Positions 26,051 to 37,073 of a stretch of DNA of 64,000 nt are shown here, piece by piece. The position numbers and the translations under genes were made by a program. Source of the DNA: Mycteria americana (taxonomy: Eukaryota; Chordata; Aves; Ciconiiformes; Ciconiidae); contig NC_134366.1 in assembly GCF_035582795.1 (NCBI RefSeq), forward strand, positions 374,501 to 438,500, given 5' to 3'. Numbering within the stretch: position 1 is the stretch's first letter; every line of letters starts with the position of its first letter. The notes beneath the pieces were generated by a model. It was given only the letters and a program-made list of their open reading frames with translations. It did not search any database and had not been told where the DNA came from.

Positions 26051-29000
26051 CAAGTGACCCAACAGTCCATTCTGGTCTTAAACCCAGCAAAACAGCTGGG
26101 ACCTGGAGGAAGGCAAAGCCAACGTTCAAAGGCAATTCCTGCGCAGGAAAAGCCAGATGTAGAGCCGCAGTTAACTGCCAGTCTGCTACCGGCAGATCAT
26201 TCTCCAGGGCTTTTTTCATCCTGTTCCTCTGCCAGAGAAGCAACAGCTGAAAAACATAGAGGAAAGCTTTTCCAAACTAATCCTGCTTCTTAAAAATGCA
26301 GAAAGGAACGAAAACGAGTTTAGAAGTGTGTTGGAGGGGTGTGAAAGGACAGTTTAGAAGTGTGTGAAAGGGAAAAACACACACTTCGGGTAAAACTCTG
26401 ACTACCCTCATTCAAACAGAGAGGTTCTTGCTCCTGCTACCTGGCCACCAAGTCCTCTCACGATGGCCGACAACTTTCTCCAAGCTCTTCATGAGAGCTG
26501 AGCCTTTAAGTGAGCTGCAAGAGATGTGCATGACAGCTAACGTCAGGAAAAAATTCCTATCGTTTGACAAAAGCTCTGTTGAGGGATCTCACCTACTTCT
26601 CCTCATCTATCTTCCACCTCCTCCCTCCTGGCCTTCGTTACTTTACGCACATGAAGACCTCTGTGTAACCATCTTCTCAGCCCCTCACCGTGATCCTCCT
26701 CCCGCATCTCCATCTTCCTCGCTCTCCTGTGCGTCAGTGGATCCACGCCAGCTCTGTGCTGCCCCATGCAACTCGCAGTCCCCATCCTGCACGTCCCTCA
26801 GGTAATTCTCTGCACCGTCAGCGTTGCTCTCCCTACCTAGAACCTGCATTTTGGTCACTTCCGAAAATTCACTTCTATGAAAGAAATTAAGTGCTGTGTA
26901 ATTACTGTTCTAATTACAAATTCTATTAATATAATTCTGTCTACAGTCTGTTCCAGAGTAACATAGGTAGAGGTCACATTTATGACAAGCAGGGGTTGCA
27001 CCAACCTCAGAACTAAAGTTGCATATCATTTTGCTTTACGCATATATAAAATCTTTTACAGAGCTCAGCAGCTTGCAGCAGTCTCTGAAATTTGGCAAAA
27101 AAACAAGGCTGGGATGAGGGAAACGCTTTTTGCTAGCCCCCTGAAAATCTGTCCAAATTTGGCAGTTAGAAACTACTGAAAACCACCGGGTCCTGCCTGT
27201 GATTCAGCTGACGCAGGCAACCAGCCAAACCCACCGCCCTCCCCAGCCCTGGGTGCCCAACAGCCCTCTCTCCTGCCACAGCCTCTAAACGAGGCTCCAG
27301 CGACAAGGAGGAGACCAAAATAAGACAGATTTCCCTGTCCTCCCGCAGCGACACTCTGAACACCACCTCCGTTTGGGCCCAGGAGCAGCTGACCGGTGAG
27401 CGGCCGCAGGCTCCGTCCCCACGTGGTTTTCACCCTGTCGTTGCCTCCAAACTCTTCTCATTCCTCCTCGGGAAAAGGCTCCTTCCCCCAACCCGGCAGG
27501 GCTACCAGGGCTCCCGGGTACAGCAGCCTACCCAACACCCATTTTACCTCCCTCCTTGGTGGCGATGCCGCATGCAGCGTGAGCCACAAAATCACAAGGT
27601 TTCTGTACAACACACCTTCACCTAATGCCTCCCCCTCCTACCCACCGACACTGCTCCGAAGGGGAACACTGCACGGAAGCAACGGCAACCCTGGCTCCAG
27701 CCGCAGCGTGGACAGCTCGGGCATACCGCTACTGCTGCAGAAAGGAACTGGCCCCGGCCTTTTTCCCTTTTAAAAATGAAGGAATTGCCAGCAGAAGAAG
27801 AATCTGGTAAGAGGATGTGAGCTAGTCTCATAATGTCCAGCACTCCGTGTTAGGAAGCTGAATTTGGGATTTCACTGGCAACTTCCATAACAGATTTTAG
27901 GACCAGAAGTAGTCGTTACAGTCACAGAATCTGATCTTCAGATCAAGAATGTAAACAAACCAACAAACAAAACCCCTCTTCCAGCAATTTCTGTATCAAG
28001 CCCAAAACATGCAGTTTAGAAGGATATTCCCTTCCAGACTCAGGCACTTGAAGAAACAGTAACGTCTCCAGCAAAACTCTCCCAGTGGTTAATTACCCCC
28101 ACCGTTAATTCAGCCTCTCACATATACTTGGTAACGTATCGCATGTAACTGCATAATCACAGCACACTTTTCACCAGGATCACGATTTAACCCGGTGCCT
28201 GGCAGGTAAGTGGGGAATGCAGCCAAGATCAGGAAATCTGTGGGATTCCTGCTCTGCCAAATCCACAGCTGGAAAGAACGGAGGGAGGAGGCGGGGAAGG
28301 ACCAGAAGAGACAGGACAGGTCTGTGGTTGGAGCAGGCAATGCCCCCGAGGACACCTGGCCTCCAGCCCCGTCACACAGCCCTGCGTGACGCCAAGCAAG
28401 CCACGCCATGGCCGCCTGCTAGCATGCTGGTCGCTCTTCACGCCTCATCTTTGGGTGAAACGAGACAGCTGCCGTCCAGCTTCGGGAAGCCCAGGCCGCT
28501 TGCAGCTGCGCGTGAAAGAATTTTGTTTTCACACCCTCCTTTGAGCAGCAGGAGAAAACACGCACCAGGAGTGAAGTTGCTAAGAGACGCACCTAAACGC
28601 CAACGTGCTCACCACCAGCCTGCACATGTTCACACGGTGCAGGAGGGCAGCGGCAGGCGAGGACAGACAGACACGCACACCCCCCCAACACCCAGGGGAG
28701 TGGCAGGAGCAGCTCTACATCCCCGCTGGGAGGGAGACGAGGTGCGAGGGGCAGGGATGCAGGGAGCCTGCAAGGGCTGGCCACCCACACTCTGCCTGCG
28801 GAGATGGCCCCGTGAGCCACTCTGAGTAACACCCAGGTTTCGTACGGCAGTATTTCAGTTGCTAGCTTCTCTGTCCCACAACACGGGAATCACAAGCAGG
28901 ATCAGACCACATCATCACAGTTACCAGTCCCTCAGGTCTTCCACTGCAGCCGGGATCAGAGGCACAAACAAGGAAGAGCTGCAGGAACCCCATGGGAACG

Positions 29001-30039
29001 GACGTGAGACGGTCTTCCCCACCAGGACCATCCTGACCGCCCCGGCCGGAGCCCCGCCGGAACCCCGACACACAGGCCTGAGGCACTGCCATGGCCTGTG
29101 CCAACCCTGTGCACCCCCACTGATCTCCAGTACAAATCCCTTCCCCCTTCACCTCGTTAAATTCCATTAATTCAATGGCTTTCTGTGGCAGGAGACCTCA
29201 CAGGGCAGTCACAGAAGTGGAAAAAAGCCCCCTCCTTTTACGGGTTTTACATTTGCCCCGTTGGGATCCCACTGAGTGTCCTTTGTCCTTGCACCACAAG
29301 ACAGATGAAGCAAATTCTTGAATTTACATTCCCTCGACCGTGCAATCTTTTGGGCTCTTGTTACAGTCCCTCTTACTTTCCTTCTTCCCAAGGAAACCAT
29401 CCCAAAGACTGAAGCAGGATGCAGGCATCTTGAGAAGAGCTCCAGGGAAGCTGCCTGGCGCAGGCTGCCACCCCCGTGCAGCGTCACCTGCCGCGGAGGC
29501 CGGTACCGCGCTGCTCCCTGCCTGCACCCACTACAGCGGGGCCACCGCTCTCCAAAACCGGTCCCGCGTGCCACCTGCGGCGACATTTCTGGCGTGAGCC
29601 AACGGGAACTGACCCGAGCACGCTGCCAAAATCGAGCGGAGACAACAAAAACCACGGCAGGAAAACAGCAACACGCAACCAGCCCCCAAACCGAATCAGG
29701 ATTCCTTACAGAGACCAAACGGCACCCATGGCCCCAAGGCTTTCTTTGCTGAAGGGCAAAGCCTTGCTGCAGAAATCTGAGGGTTCAGGCTCACCACAGC
29801 CAGCCAGAGGGACCTTTGGGTTGGGCTGCCGTGAGCCGCCCCAAAGCCTAACAGCAGCCTCAGCGCAGAGCTGCGAACCCTTCCCCTTCCTCTCATCCAT
29901 CCCCTCGCTCGGCTCCTCTCAGCCCTTCCCCTGCGAGTTCCTCGGGCCGAGACTGCGGTTTTCTGCATTTTCCATTTTAACAGGCTTCGGCACATCCCAT
30001 ACCCCCCTGGATTTTGTTGCCCACCGAGGCTAAGGGCAG
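26051..30039. other. Gene-free intronic stretch approaching the AGAP3 CpG island
   Basis: Contains a 10-bp perfect inverted repeat (26357-26366 / 26378-26387) and GC-rich ORF-bearing segments from 28.2 kb on. No exon, RNA gene or repeat family recognised. Confidence 0.45.
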
Positions 30040-30199
30040 ATCCCCTCTCGCCCAGAGCTCGGCGCCCCGGGCTGCATCTCCCCGACGGGAGGAACGAAGG
30101 CCGGCGTCCTCCAGCCCTGTGCCGGCTGCGGGCCGCGACCACCGGCGCTGCAGGCCGCGGCGCCGGGACGGGATCCCCGGGGCAGGGGGCGGCTGCGGA

Positions 30200-30223
30200 G
30201 TGTGTGTGTGTGTGTGTGTGTGT
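30200..30223 (+). repeat. (GT)12 microsatellite
   Basis: Twelve uninterrupted GT dinucleotides in AGAP3 intron 1 inside the CpG island. Confidence 0.95.
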
Positions 30224-30594
30224 CCCCCGCCCGGCTCCCGCAGCCCCCGGGACGGAGCCCAGCCGGGCCCCGGGCCGCCGCCCGCACGGCTCCCGGCAGC
30301 GGGGGGCGCCGCGCCCGCAGGCCCCGGCCCGCCTCGGCGCAGGCCGCGGCCCAGCCCCGCCGCGCCTCCGGCCACCCCCGCGGGCCGGCGCTGCCGGGGC
30401 GGCCGCTTCCCGCCGCTGTGGCGGGGCCCGCCGGGCAGCGCGGCCGGCCCCGGCCCGGAGAGCGGCGCGGGGCGGAGCGGGCAGCGCTCCAGCCGGGCCC
30501 CGCGGGCAGGCAGCGGGCGAGGCCGCCGCCTCCGGCGGGCACCGGGAGCAGGTGCAGCGGCCGGCGGGGACAAAGGGAAGCGGCGATGGCCCGG

Positions 30595-30740
30595 CCCGAC
30601 CCGGCCCGGTTCGGTTCGGTTCGGTGCGGCGCGGCCGGGGCCGGCGCGGCGCCGCCTGGCCTGGCGCGGACCAGCGCGGCCCGGCGCGGGCCAGCTCGGC
30701 CCGGTTCGGCTCGGTTCGGCTCGCCCCGGGTCGGCCCGTC
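30595..30740 (+). repeat. Degenerate CGG-pentanucleotide repeat just inside AGAP3 intron 1
   Basis: A string of five-base units of CGGTT, CGGCG, CGGCC and CGGCT type, for example gttcggttcggttcggt at about 30609-30625 and again near 30702-30721. It begins within about 10 nt of the AGAP3 exon 1 donor and runs about 150 bp into the intron. It looks like an eroded pentanucleotide microsatellite inside the CpG island. Confidence 0.6.
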
Positions 30741-30748
30741 CGCCTTAC

Positions 30749-31025
30749 CCTCGATGGAGATGACGTGCTCGCGGATCTGGCTCTGCAGCGCCAGGTCCTC
30801 CACGCGCTCGATGAGGTCGTAGATGGCGTAGATGTTGGGGTGCACCGACTCGAAGCGCCCGATCTCGGCCCGGATCGCCGCCGAGTTGGAGAGCCCGAAC
30901 TGCGGCGGCGGCGGCCCACCGGGCTGCGGGCCCGAGGGGCCGGGCACCGGCACCGGCACCGGCCCGCCCGGCGCCGCCAGGCTCTGCTGCTGCGGGCTCT
31001 GCCCGGGCCCGCCCTGGAAGTTCAT
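30749..31025 (-). CDS. AGAP3: AGAP3 first coding exon (N-terminal 92 residues)
   Basis: This is the first coding exon of an AGAP-family Arf GTPase-activating protein. The full protein has GTPase-like, PH, ArfGAP and ankyrin parts and acts in endosomal and synaptic trafficking; all of those domains lie on exons outside this window. The exon starts at an ATG in good Kozak context (gccgccgccATGa). It encodes a Gly/Pro/Gln-rich head (residues 1-43), then the family's conserved block: [43 protein letters not shown]. It ends after 92 codons plus one base at a GTAAGG donor (phase 1), matching the known family junction before the DSFVNSQEW block. AGAP1 shares this block, but the IYDLIERxEDLAL wording and MNFQ start fit AGAP3, and TMUB1-FASTK next door is the AGAP3 neighbourhood. 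The head is longer than I recall for human, with a VPVPVPGP stretch. No exon 2 was found in the window. Confidence 0.93.
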
Positions 31026-31247
31026 GGCGGCGGCGGGGCCGGCGGTCAGCGGCGCGGGGCCGCCGGCAGCCGCTGCATGGCCGCGCTCTGCGGGCTCTGC
31101 CGCCCCCGCCCCGCTCCGCTCCGCTCCGCTCCGCGCCGCCGGCAGCGCGCCCCGCGTCACGCGCCGCCCCCGCCCCGCCCGCGTCCGCGTCGCGTCACGG
31201 CGGCCGGGAGCGGGACCGGCCCCGGGGCGGGGCGGGGCGGGGGCGCC

Positions 31248-31296
31248 GGGGGGGGGGGGGGGGGGGGGGGCGCTGCGCCGCCGGCGGGGGGGGGGG
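31248..31296 (+). repeat. Poly-G tracts in AGAP3 promoter
   Basis: Twenty-three consecutive G (31248-31270) and a second run of eleven G (31286-31296) lie about 220-270 bp upstream of the AGAP3 start codon. As transcribed from AGAP3's strand they are C-runs, so the G-rich strand is the template strand. They are G-quadruplex-prone, and the exact length is also prone to sequencing error. Confidence 0.85.
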
Positions 31297-31720
31297 CGCG
31301 GGCCGGAGCGGGGGGCCGCACCCTGCCCTGCCCCCGCCCCGCCCCGCCCCACGCGCGGCCCGGCACGGCCCCCGCCCGGCCCCGGCCCCGGCCCCCCGCG
31401 GCCCCCGCCCCCGGCTCTGCCCGCTCCCCGCCCCGCCTGCCCACGCCGCCCCGGCCCGCGCTGCCCGCCCGCTCCCGCGCTGCCCGTCCCGCTGCGGGCA
31501 GTGGCGACGGCCCTGCCAGCCCTCGCCTCGGGGCCGGGCGGGTCAGGCCGGGGCGGACGCGGCTCCCCGGCCCCTCGCCGCCCCTCGCCCCCGGCAGCGC
31601 CCGCGGCCCGGCGCAGTCGCGCCGCCTCCCCTCCTCACGCCCCCCCCCGGGCCCCTCGGCGGCCCCGCGGGGCGCCGGGCCGATGCCCCAGGCTGGCCCC
31701 GGGACCTCCCGGCTATTTCG

Positions 31721-32769
31721 GAGGTAATTCCACCGTGTCACTTTTCGTGCCAAGGTCATTAGTGAAGCTATGAAACACGGCTGGTCCCGAAAGGTCCCTG
31801 GGTGACCACCAGCCACTGCCCCACCGCGTTGGGGCCCCCTCTCCGGTCACCCCCTGCCCACAGGGCCCCGCTGCCATCACCTCGCTCACACACGCCGTAC
31901 AGGCTGCTTCGGCGAAGGCCGGTGCGGTGGCGGCACCACAGCAGGGACTGTGGCGGGGGATGCTCAGGGACCGTGGGGCTGCCGCGGGCAGGACGCAAGA
32001 GCGGTTGGTGGGTCCACCTAACGAAGCCACAGGCGGTCACGCTGGTCGGGCTCTCCGCAGTCGTGACCGTCACGCTGCCAGCCCCGTCGCTCCTGTGCCC
32101 ACCCCTAAAAACAGCCTGCGAGGGGTGACCACGAGAAGGGAAAGGCTCCGGCAGGGCACCGCGCTGGCAGCACCGTGGGCATGTGCATCCCGGCCTGCGG
32201 GCAGCCTGAGAGCCGGCTGAGCTCGCTGCCCGGCCGAGCCGGGGAGATTGATGGAAATGAGAGAGCACCTTCCAAAAGCGGAGGAACCAAGAAACTAGGA
32301 TCATAAGCCCTGGCTGATTAAATGAGACGGTATAATTAGGAAGATGAAGAAAGAACGAAAAAAGGGCCAGCTGAGGGAATCAAGACCCCAACAAATTTCT
32401 CCCTCAGTCCCACTGGGACCAAAGCCCCGTGGGGCGGCGATGCCCTGATGCTCGGGGGGCTCGGGGGGCGGCTGCAGAGCCGGGCCTGGGCCGTGCTGGG
32501 GCAGCTGGGGGCTGGCTCGCACCCACCGCCCTTCTCAGAGGTGATGTTGGGAAGGGCTGCAGGAGGAGGAGGAGGAGGAGGAGGAGGAGGAGGAATCTCT
32601 GGAGGGTTTCTAACCAGAAATGCCTCCCGTGCTCAGGAATCCTCTGGGATGCTGGCAGGCGGGTGCTGGGGGAGTGTGGGTGGGAGAAGCGCATCCCTGC
32701 CCTCTTTGTCTCCCTCTTTTGGCCTGCCAGGATTCCTCGAGAGTGCGTCCCTGCAGCCTACACCATGAG
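31721..32769. other. AGAP3 5' flank with GGA microsatellite
   Basis: Upstream flank of AGAP3, still GC-rich. It contains an (AGG)n run of about 11 units at 32561-32594. ORFs here are translations of GC-rich or repeat DNA. An unseen upstream AGAP3 exon is possible but not supported. Confidence 0.5.
32561..32594 (+). repeat. (AGG)11 microsatellite
   Basis: Uninterrupted AGG trinucleotides upstream of AGAP3. Confidence 0.95.
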
Positions 32770-33220
32770 AAGGGCTTTGTTAGAAAAAAACTTTTATGAG
32801 GGTTTTGTTGAAAAATTTTAGAAAATCCATGTCTACTATAGCGCCTGGATCAACCTCACCTGTACGCTCGTTGACGCTTTCCAAGACCTCTGAATGGATC
32901 TGTGAGTCAGAAGTTCGCTTTACAAAAGCCGGGCTGGCTCTTCCCTAGCACGCCAGATGTAGCCACATCTGCATCTGTTCTCTACTACAATTTCTGCGGA
33001 AGCAGTGGGCACACAAGTTGCACACCCTGCTCTGCAGTGCCCGGGCCATGCCCAGAGCCGTCTTTGAAGACTTTTTTTATTTGTGTCTTTCTGTTCTTGT
33101 TCACGGCAGCTAACTGAACAGGTTGGCTGCAGACGACACCGGGCAGTCCAAGGGTCCCCTGTCCAAATCCCTCCGGAGGCACTGGATGGGTGCCCCTGCC
33201 CTGGAGCAACGAGTCTGTTT
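32770..33220 (-). mobile_element. CR1 LINE interior fragment
   Basis: Plus-strand text gttgaaaaattttagaaaat, ccatgtctactatagcgcct, ggatcaacctcacctgtacg and ctttacaaaagccgggctgg matches the reverse complement of a conserved CR1 ORF2 interior segment closely over about 240 bp, then decays to about 33220. No ORF. Confidence 0.75.
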
Positions 33221-35764
33221 TCTGTGTCCTCTCCCACTGACGCTTCAGTCCGAGACGTTTCCTTGGGTGTATTGGCCATATAAAACGGCTTCACGCCCCA
33301 GTGCCACCAAAGCGGCTGGGTTCGTTTCTTCAGAAAGCTCCTCTGGTATCATGTGCCGAGGGTTTTTCAGTCTGCCTACATATGGAAAGAAAGAGCAATC
33401 TGGCAAGGTTGCCTTGTGGGTATCTCCCCGTTCCTCTACTGTTAAGAACATTTATTTCATCATCTCTGAATGAGAAAACCACTTTGACGATTTGTCTGTC
33501 CAAAACAACCATCCTGGGGCCTTTCGCTTGGTCTCCTGTCTCCTCAGAGGGGAGGGCCAGTAGAAGGCTGCAGGTCCTGGATGTTTCTGAAACATGTGTG
33601 GGGTCCTGCACCATCACCCCATGAAGGCTCCTGGGCAAACGGCTAGGTTTTCCTCAAGTTAACACCTGGAAAGCATGAGCTGTTGCAGCCTGGGGAACTT
33701 CCAGAGGTCCACGGGGAGATTCCTACATTTCTGTAAGATCTGTGGAGCCCAGGCAGCAGGATTAGTCTTTTTTTTAAATAAATATACACACGTACATACA
33801 TACACACATGTGTATATGTTTCAATATTTTCCCTTTCTTTCTTGGAGAAGGAACAAGAGAAAAAAATGAAAAAATCCATTGCTTTCTGCTTTTCTCCTTA
33901 TCTTTACGCACCAGCAGAGCACTGAAAGTGAACATTACCCAAAGCTGGATGAAAAATGAAACCTGAAAAGATGAACCTAAGCAGCCACATTCACCCTGCA
34001 ACCCACAGACACCAAGGGGTCTAGCTAAGAAGCAGGCGCCTCCTCAAGCCTACGCGGAGCTGCTCAGCCTGAAACTGCTGCCCGCAGATCTGGGGCAGAG
34101 CACCATCGATATTACGGCTGTAGATCTCACACTGCCCCTCGGTTTGCATTTGGCTTTTGAAGTCAAGATCCTGAGTCAACGCTGTGATTTGATGCTCTGA
34201 AATGGACGGGTGCTGGTATTGACGTGAGCGGGCGTCCTACAATTAGTGATCATAATGGGACTGCAATCAATCCAGACAAATAGGTGATAATCCCAGCCAA
34301 TACCATGTTTATGTAGTGCTTCAAAAGGCTTAATTTCCTTGGACAGAGGAAAGTCAAGAAAAATCACTGAAAAGGAAAGATTAGACTAAAAAATATTAAT
34401 TTAAATGCAAACCCCAAGCAGAATTTCTTGGATGACCAAGAAAAAGGGACAGATTTAAAAATCCATCTTGAAAGGACTGGCGTCAGAAGTCTAATTTGGG
34501 GATGTCTCGTGTGATGGGCTGGTTTCAGGCAACGTTTCCCTCTGCTCATCGCAGTGGAGACGGGAGCTGTTCTGTGATAGCCAGATCGCTGAGCTCATCA
34601 GAACATCTGCCCAAGACACGGTGTCACATCGAATTTATTTTCTTCCAGCTTTGCTCCATCATTTCCCCAGTTAAATTTAAATGTCGAAGATAGCACCCAC
34701 AGGCTCTGAGCATGCCACCAGTCAGGTGCCACTTTTCCCCGAACAACAGCTGCCCCGTACCCGGCGCCAGCGTCCCCTTCACCACGGAGTTACCGGACGC
34801 ACCGACTCAAGGGATGCACCGGCTCAAGGGCTGGGGAGAGGCACTGCGGGGTCCCGTTCTGGGCTTCACCGGCTGTAAGATCTCACCCAGTGACCTCTGT
34901 GGTGAGACCATAACTTTTTTGACTAAGTACAGACGAAGTTTGGCTAAAGCAGGAATTCCCTGGAGGTGGCTGGCCAAGACCTACAGGCACCAAGAGGCAG
35001 AGAACAGACCAGGACCCCACCACAGAAACGTGCTGCTCTGATACGTGTGATGCACTCGGACGCGTCTTTAGTAAAGCACGGGAAAGAGAGGGGGGGCTGA
35101 AGTCTCATCAGCCTTCTCACAGCCGCACCAGCTGGCCCAGGAAAACCGATGCTCCCCCCCCAAACCCTGCCTGCCTCGTGCTCTGCCCGAACCCTTGCTT
35201 CGCCCATACCCCACCGGCTCTTGTCACAGAGCCGTAAGGGTTGGTATTAGAAACGGACCTCAGTACATCAGCTAGTGAGCTCAGGGGATGAAATGAATGT
35301 AAGCTAAGTCTAATAAACATTTTTAACTGATTTTAAATTCTTCAATCTCCCGTGAATATATCCCAAAATTGAGGTTTGTTCTTTTTGCAAATGACTTCAT
35401 TAGCACATGCATCCGTTCCCCCCGCTGCCCACCCGGCTCCTTCACTGCAGTGATGCTGTCTGTAATCCCACATTGCTCTTCCTTCTCTTGCTTTTGGGAA
35501 TTTCTTGCCTGTGGATGTTGCACTTGTTACCAGAAAAAATACCAAGTAGAACTAATTTCCCAACTCTTCTGAGACGTCACGTGAGGGGGACCCTCACCGC
35601 CCTTCGCTGGTGCGCTGTCGATAAGTTATCTCTGAGAGCAGTTTACCAGCAGCTTTGCACCTCCTCCCCGGTGCTGACACCCCAGCCGCCTTCGCTCCCT
35701 AGAAAGGTGTTTGGGCATTGTCATCAAACCACCACTCAGCCTCTGCTCTGATGCAGTTGTAAGG
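33221..35764. other. Gene-free intergenic stretch
   Basis: Contains a purine-pyrimidine alternating stretch (about 33782-33820, ACACGTACATACAT type). Otherwise unrecognised, with AT-rich parts around 33.8 and 34.3 kb. Confidence 0.45.
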
Positions 35765-36060
35765 CTTAGAAAGATCAAAGTCATTTTCTGCAAACCTCAG
35801 ATAATTTGCACGTTTCTTTTCTGGATCCTCTCAGACGTCTTAATAACTTTTCAAAATGCAAAACTCTGGATGCCATTTTCCAGTGCTGGCCTCGCCTCTG
35901 CCGAATGCCGCAACGCAGTTTCTGTGCTGTCCCTACGTCACCTTCTCCTCCGCCTTGCACACGCCTCTGGGGGGGGGTTCCTTGCTCATTTGTGATCCCC
36001 AGTCTGTGATTTTAACTGTAGGTCATCCACATATTTTCAACACGCCTGTTTTCTTGCTGC
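35765..36060 (-). mobile_element. CR1 LINE fragment
   Basis: ctggatcctctcagacgtct, gatgccattttccagtgctg, gcctcgcctctgccgaatgc and catttgtgatccccagtctg follow, on the complementary strand, the CR1 ORF2 segment ending LFERxQRR...; moderately diverged. Confidence 0.6.
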
Positions 36061-36767
36061 TTTTAGACCAGAGTAAGATGCTGAATGCCACCAGCACCAG
36101 CAGAGGTCTTTTAGGGACCTTTCCAGGACCACACTCGGCCAAAAAAAGAAATTCCTGTTGCTGAACACGTTTTGAATTCATTAGTTAGCCTTTTAGAGTA
36201 ATTTTATAGTTCTTTATTAGCATTGTACACTGCTAAGCTTTTAAATCAAAATGTCCCACGTCATTAAGCCAATTCTCTTACCAAAGCCAAGCGTCTTACA
36301 GCTGCACTCACCTTTTCAGCACAGTCTTCAAAAACTGAAGACAGGGTTGTTTGAGACAACCGCTCCCAGCAGCTGAGCTCCCCGAGGAAAGCAGACGGAA
36401 TAGTTCCTGCAAAGCAAAATGGGGCGTTCTTGATTACAAATTGGAAACGGACTTACTGAAAGAGGGAAACGAATCAACCCAGTGCAGTCACCAAGCGTTC
36501 CGGGCACCAAAGCCCTCTGCCCGTCCTGGCGCTCGGTACCGGGGGCACCGTTGTGCCATGGGAAGTGACCCGGCCATGGCCAAGGCTGCCGCCGGGTGCC
36601 CCGCAGTAAGTGAGAGGGAAATTCTGGCCGAGGGTCCCGACCCCGCGCTGCTGGGGCTGCTCGGGACTCGCTGGGACCCTCATCGCGCTGCAGCAGAACG
36701 CGTCCCCCCGGCTCTGCCCTTGTGCTTGAGTTCACGCAGTTGCTCAATGCACAGGAGCGAGCAGGAC

Positions 36768-37073
36768 CCTGCCCCTTCCCCTCTCCCTTTCCCTGCCCCT
36801 TCCCCTGCCCCCACCTCTGTCCCTTCCCCTGCTCCAGTCGCTTCCCTTGCCCCTTCCCCTGCCCCTTCCCCTGCCCCTGCCCCTGCCCCTGCCCCCTCCC
36901 CTGCCCCTTCCCCTTCCCCTTCCCCTTCCCCTTCCCCTGCCCCTGCCCCTGCCCCTGCTCCTGCCCCCTCCCCTGCCCCTTCCCCTTCCCCTTCCCCTGC
37001 CCCTGCCCCTGCCCCTGCCCCTGCCTCAGCCCCTGCCCCTGCCCCTGCCTCAGCCCCTGCCCCTGCCCCTGCC
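36768..37073 (+). repeat. CCCCTG/CCCCTT hexanucleotide array
   Basis: About 300 bp composed almost wholly of 6-bp CCCCTG or CCCCTT units with occasional slips (cccccacctctg, cagcccctg). The minus strand is GGGGCA/GGGGAA, strongly G-quadruplex-prone. Because no unit supplies a stop codon, long ORFs run through it in several frames on both strands (PAPSPAP, LPLPLP, PCPFPC, GQGQGKG, GAGAGEG). These are repeat translations, not genes. Confidence 0.95.

Larger units (their letters stand above)
1..30748 (-). other. AGAP3: AGAP3 intron 1 (5' portion; continues beyond the window)
   Basis: Everything from the AGAP3 exon 1 donor to the window's left edge is inferred to be intron 1, because no minus-strand reading contains the second-exon sequence (SFVNSQEWTLSRSVPELKVG-like). 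AGAP genes are known for very long first introns. The interval holds many CR1 fragments, mostly antisense to AGAP3, one L2-like LINE and simple repeats, listed separately. An unrecognised alternative exon or antisense transcript cannot be excluded. Confidence 0.75.
30040..31720 (-). promoter_or_regulatory. AGAP3: AGAP3 CpG island and promoter region
   Basis: This is a dense CpG stretch around AGAP3 exon 1, with many GGGGCGG/CCGCCCC (SP1/KLF-type) boxes on both strands. No TATA box is visible upstream of the start codon, so a dispersed CpG-island promoter is expected. The 5' UTR probably includes the (CCGCT)5 run at about 31111-31134. The transcription start cannot be fixed from sequence. Long runs of G sit at 31248-31270 and 31286-31296. 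Confidence 0.75.

Noticed and set aside
30204-31727. A 507-codon plus-strand ORF (and 313-codon neighbour) over the AGAP3 CpG island
   Set aside because: Antisense shadow of AGAP3 exon 1 and GC-rich DNA lacking stops; Pro/Arg/Ala-rich with no domain, and it crosses poly-G and GT repeats.
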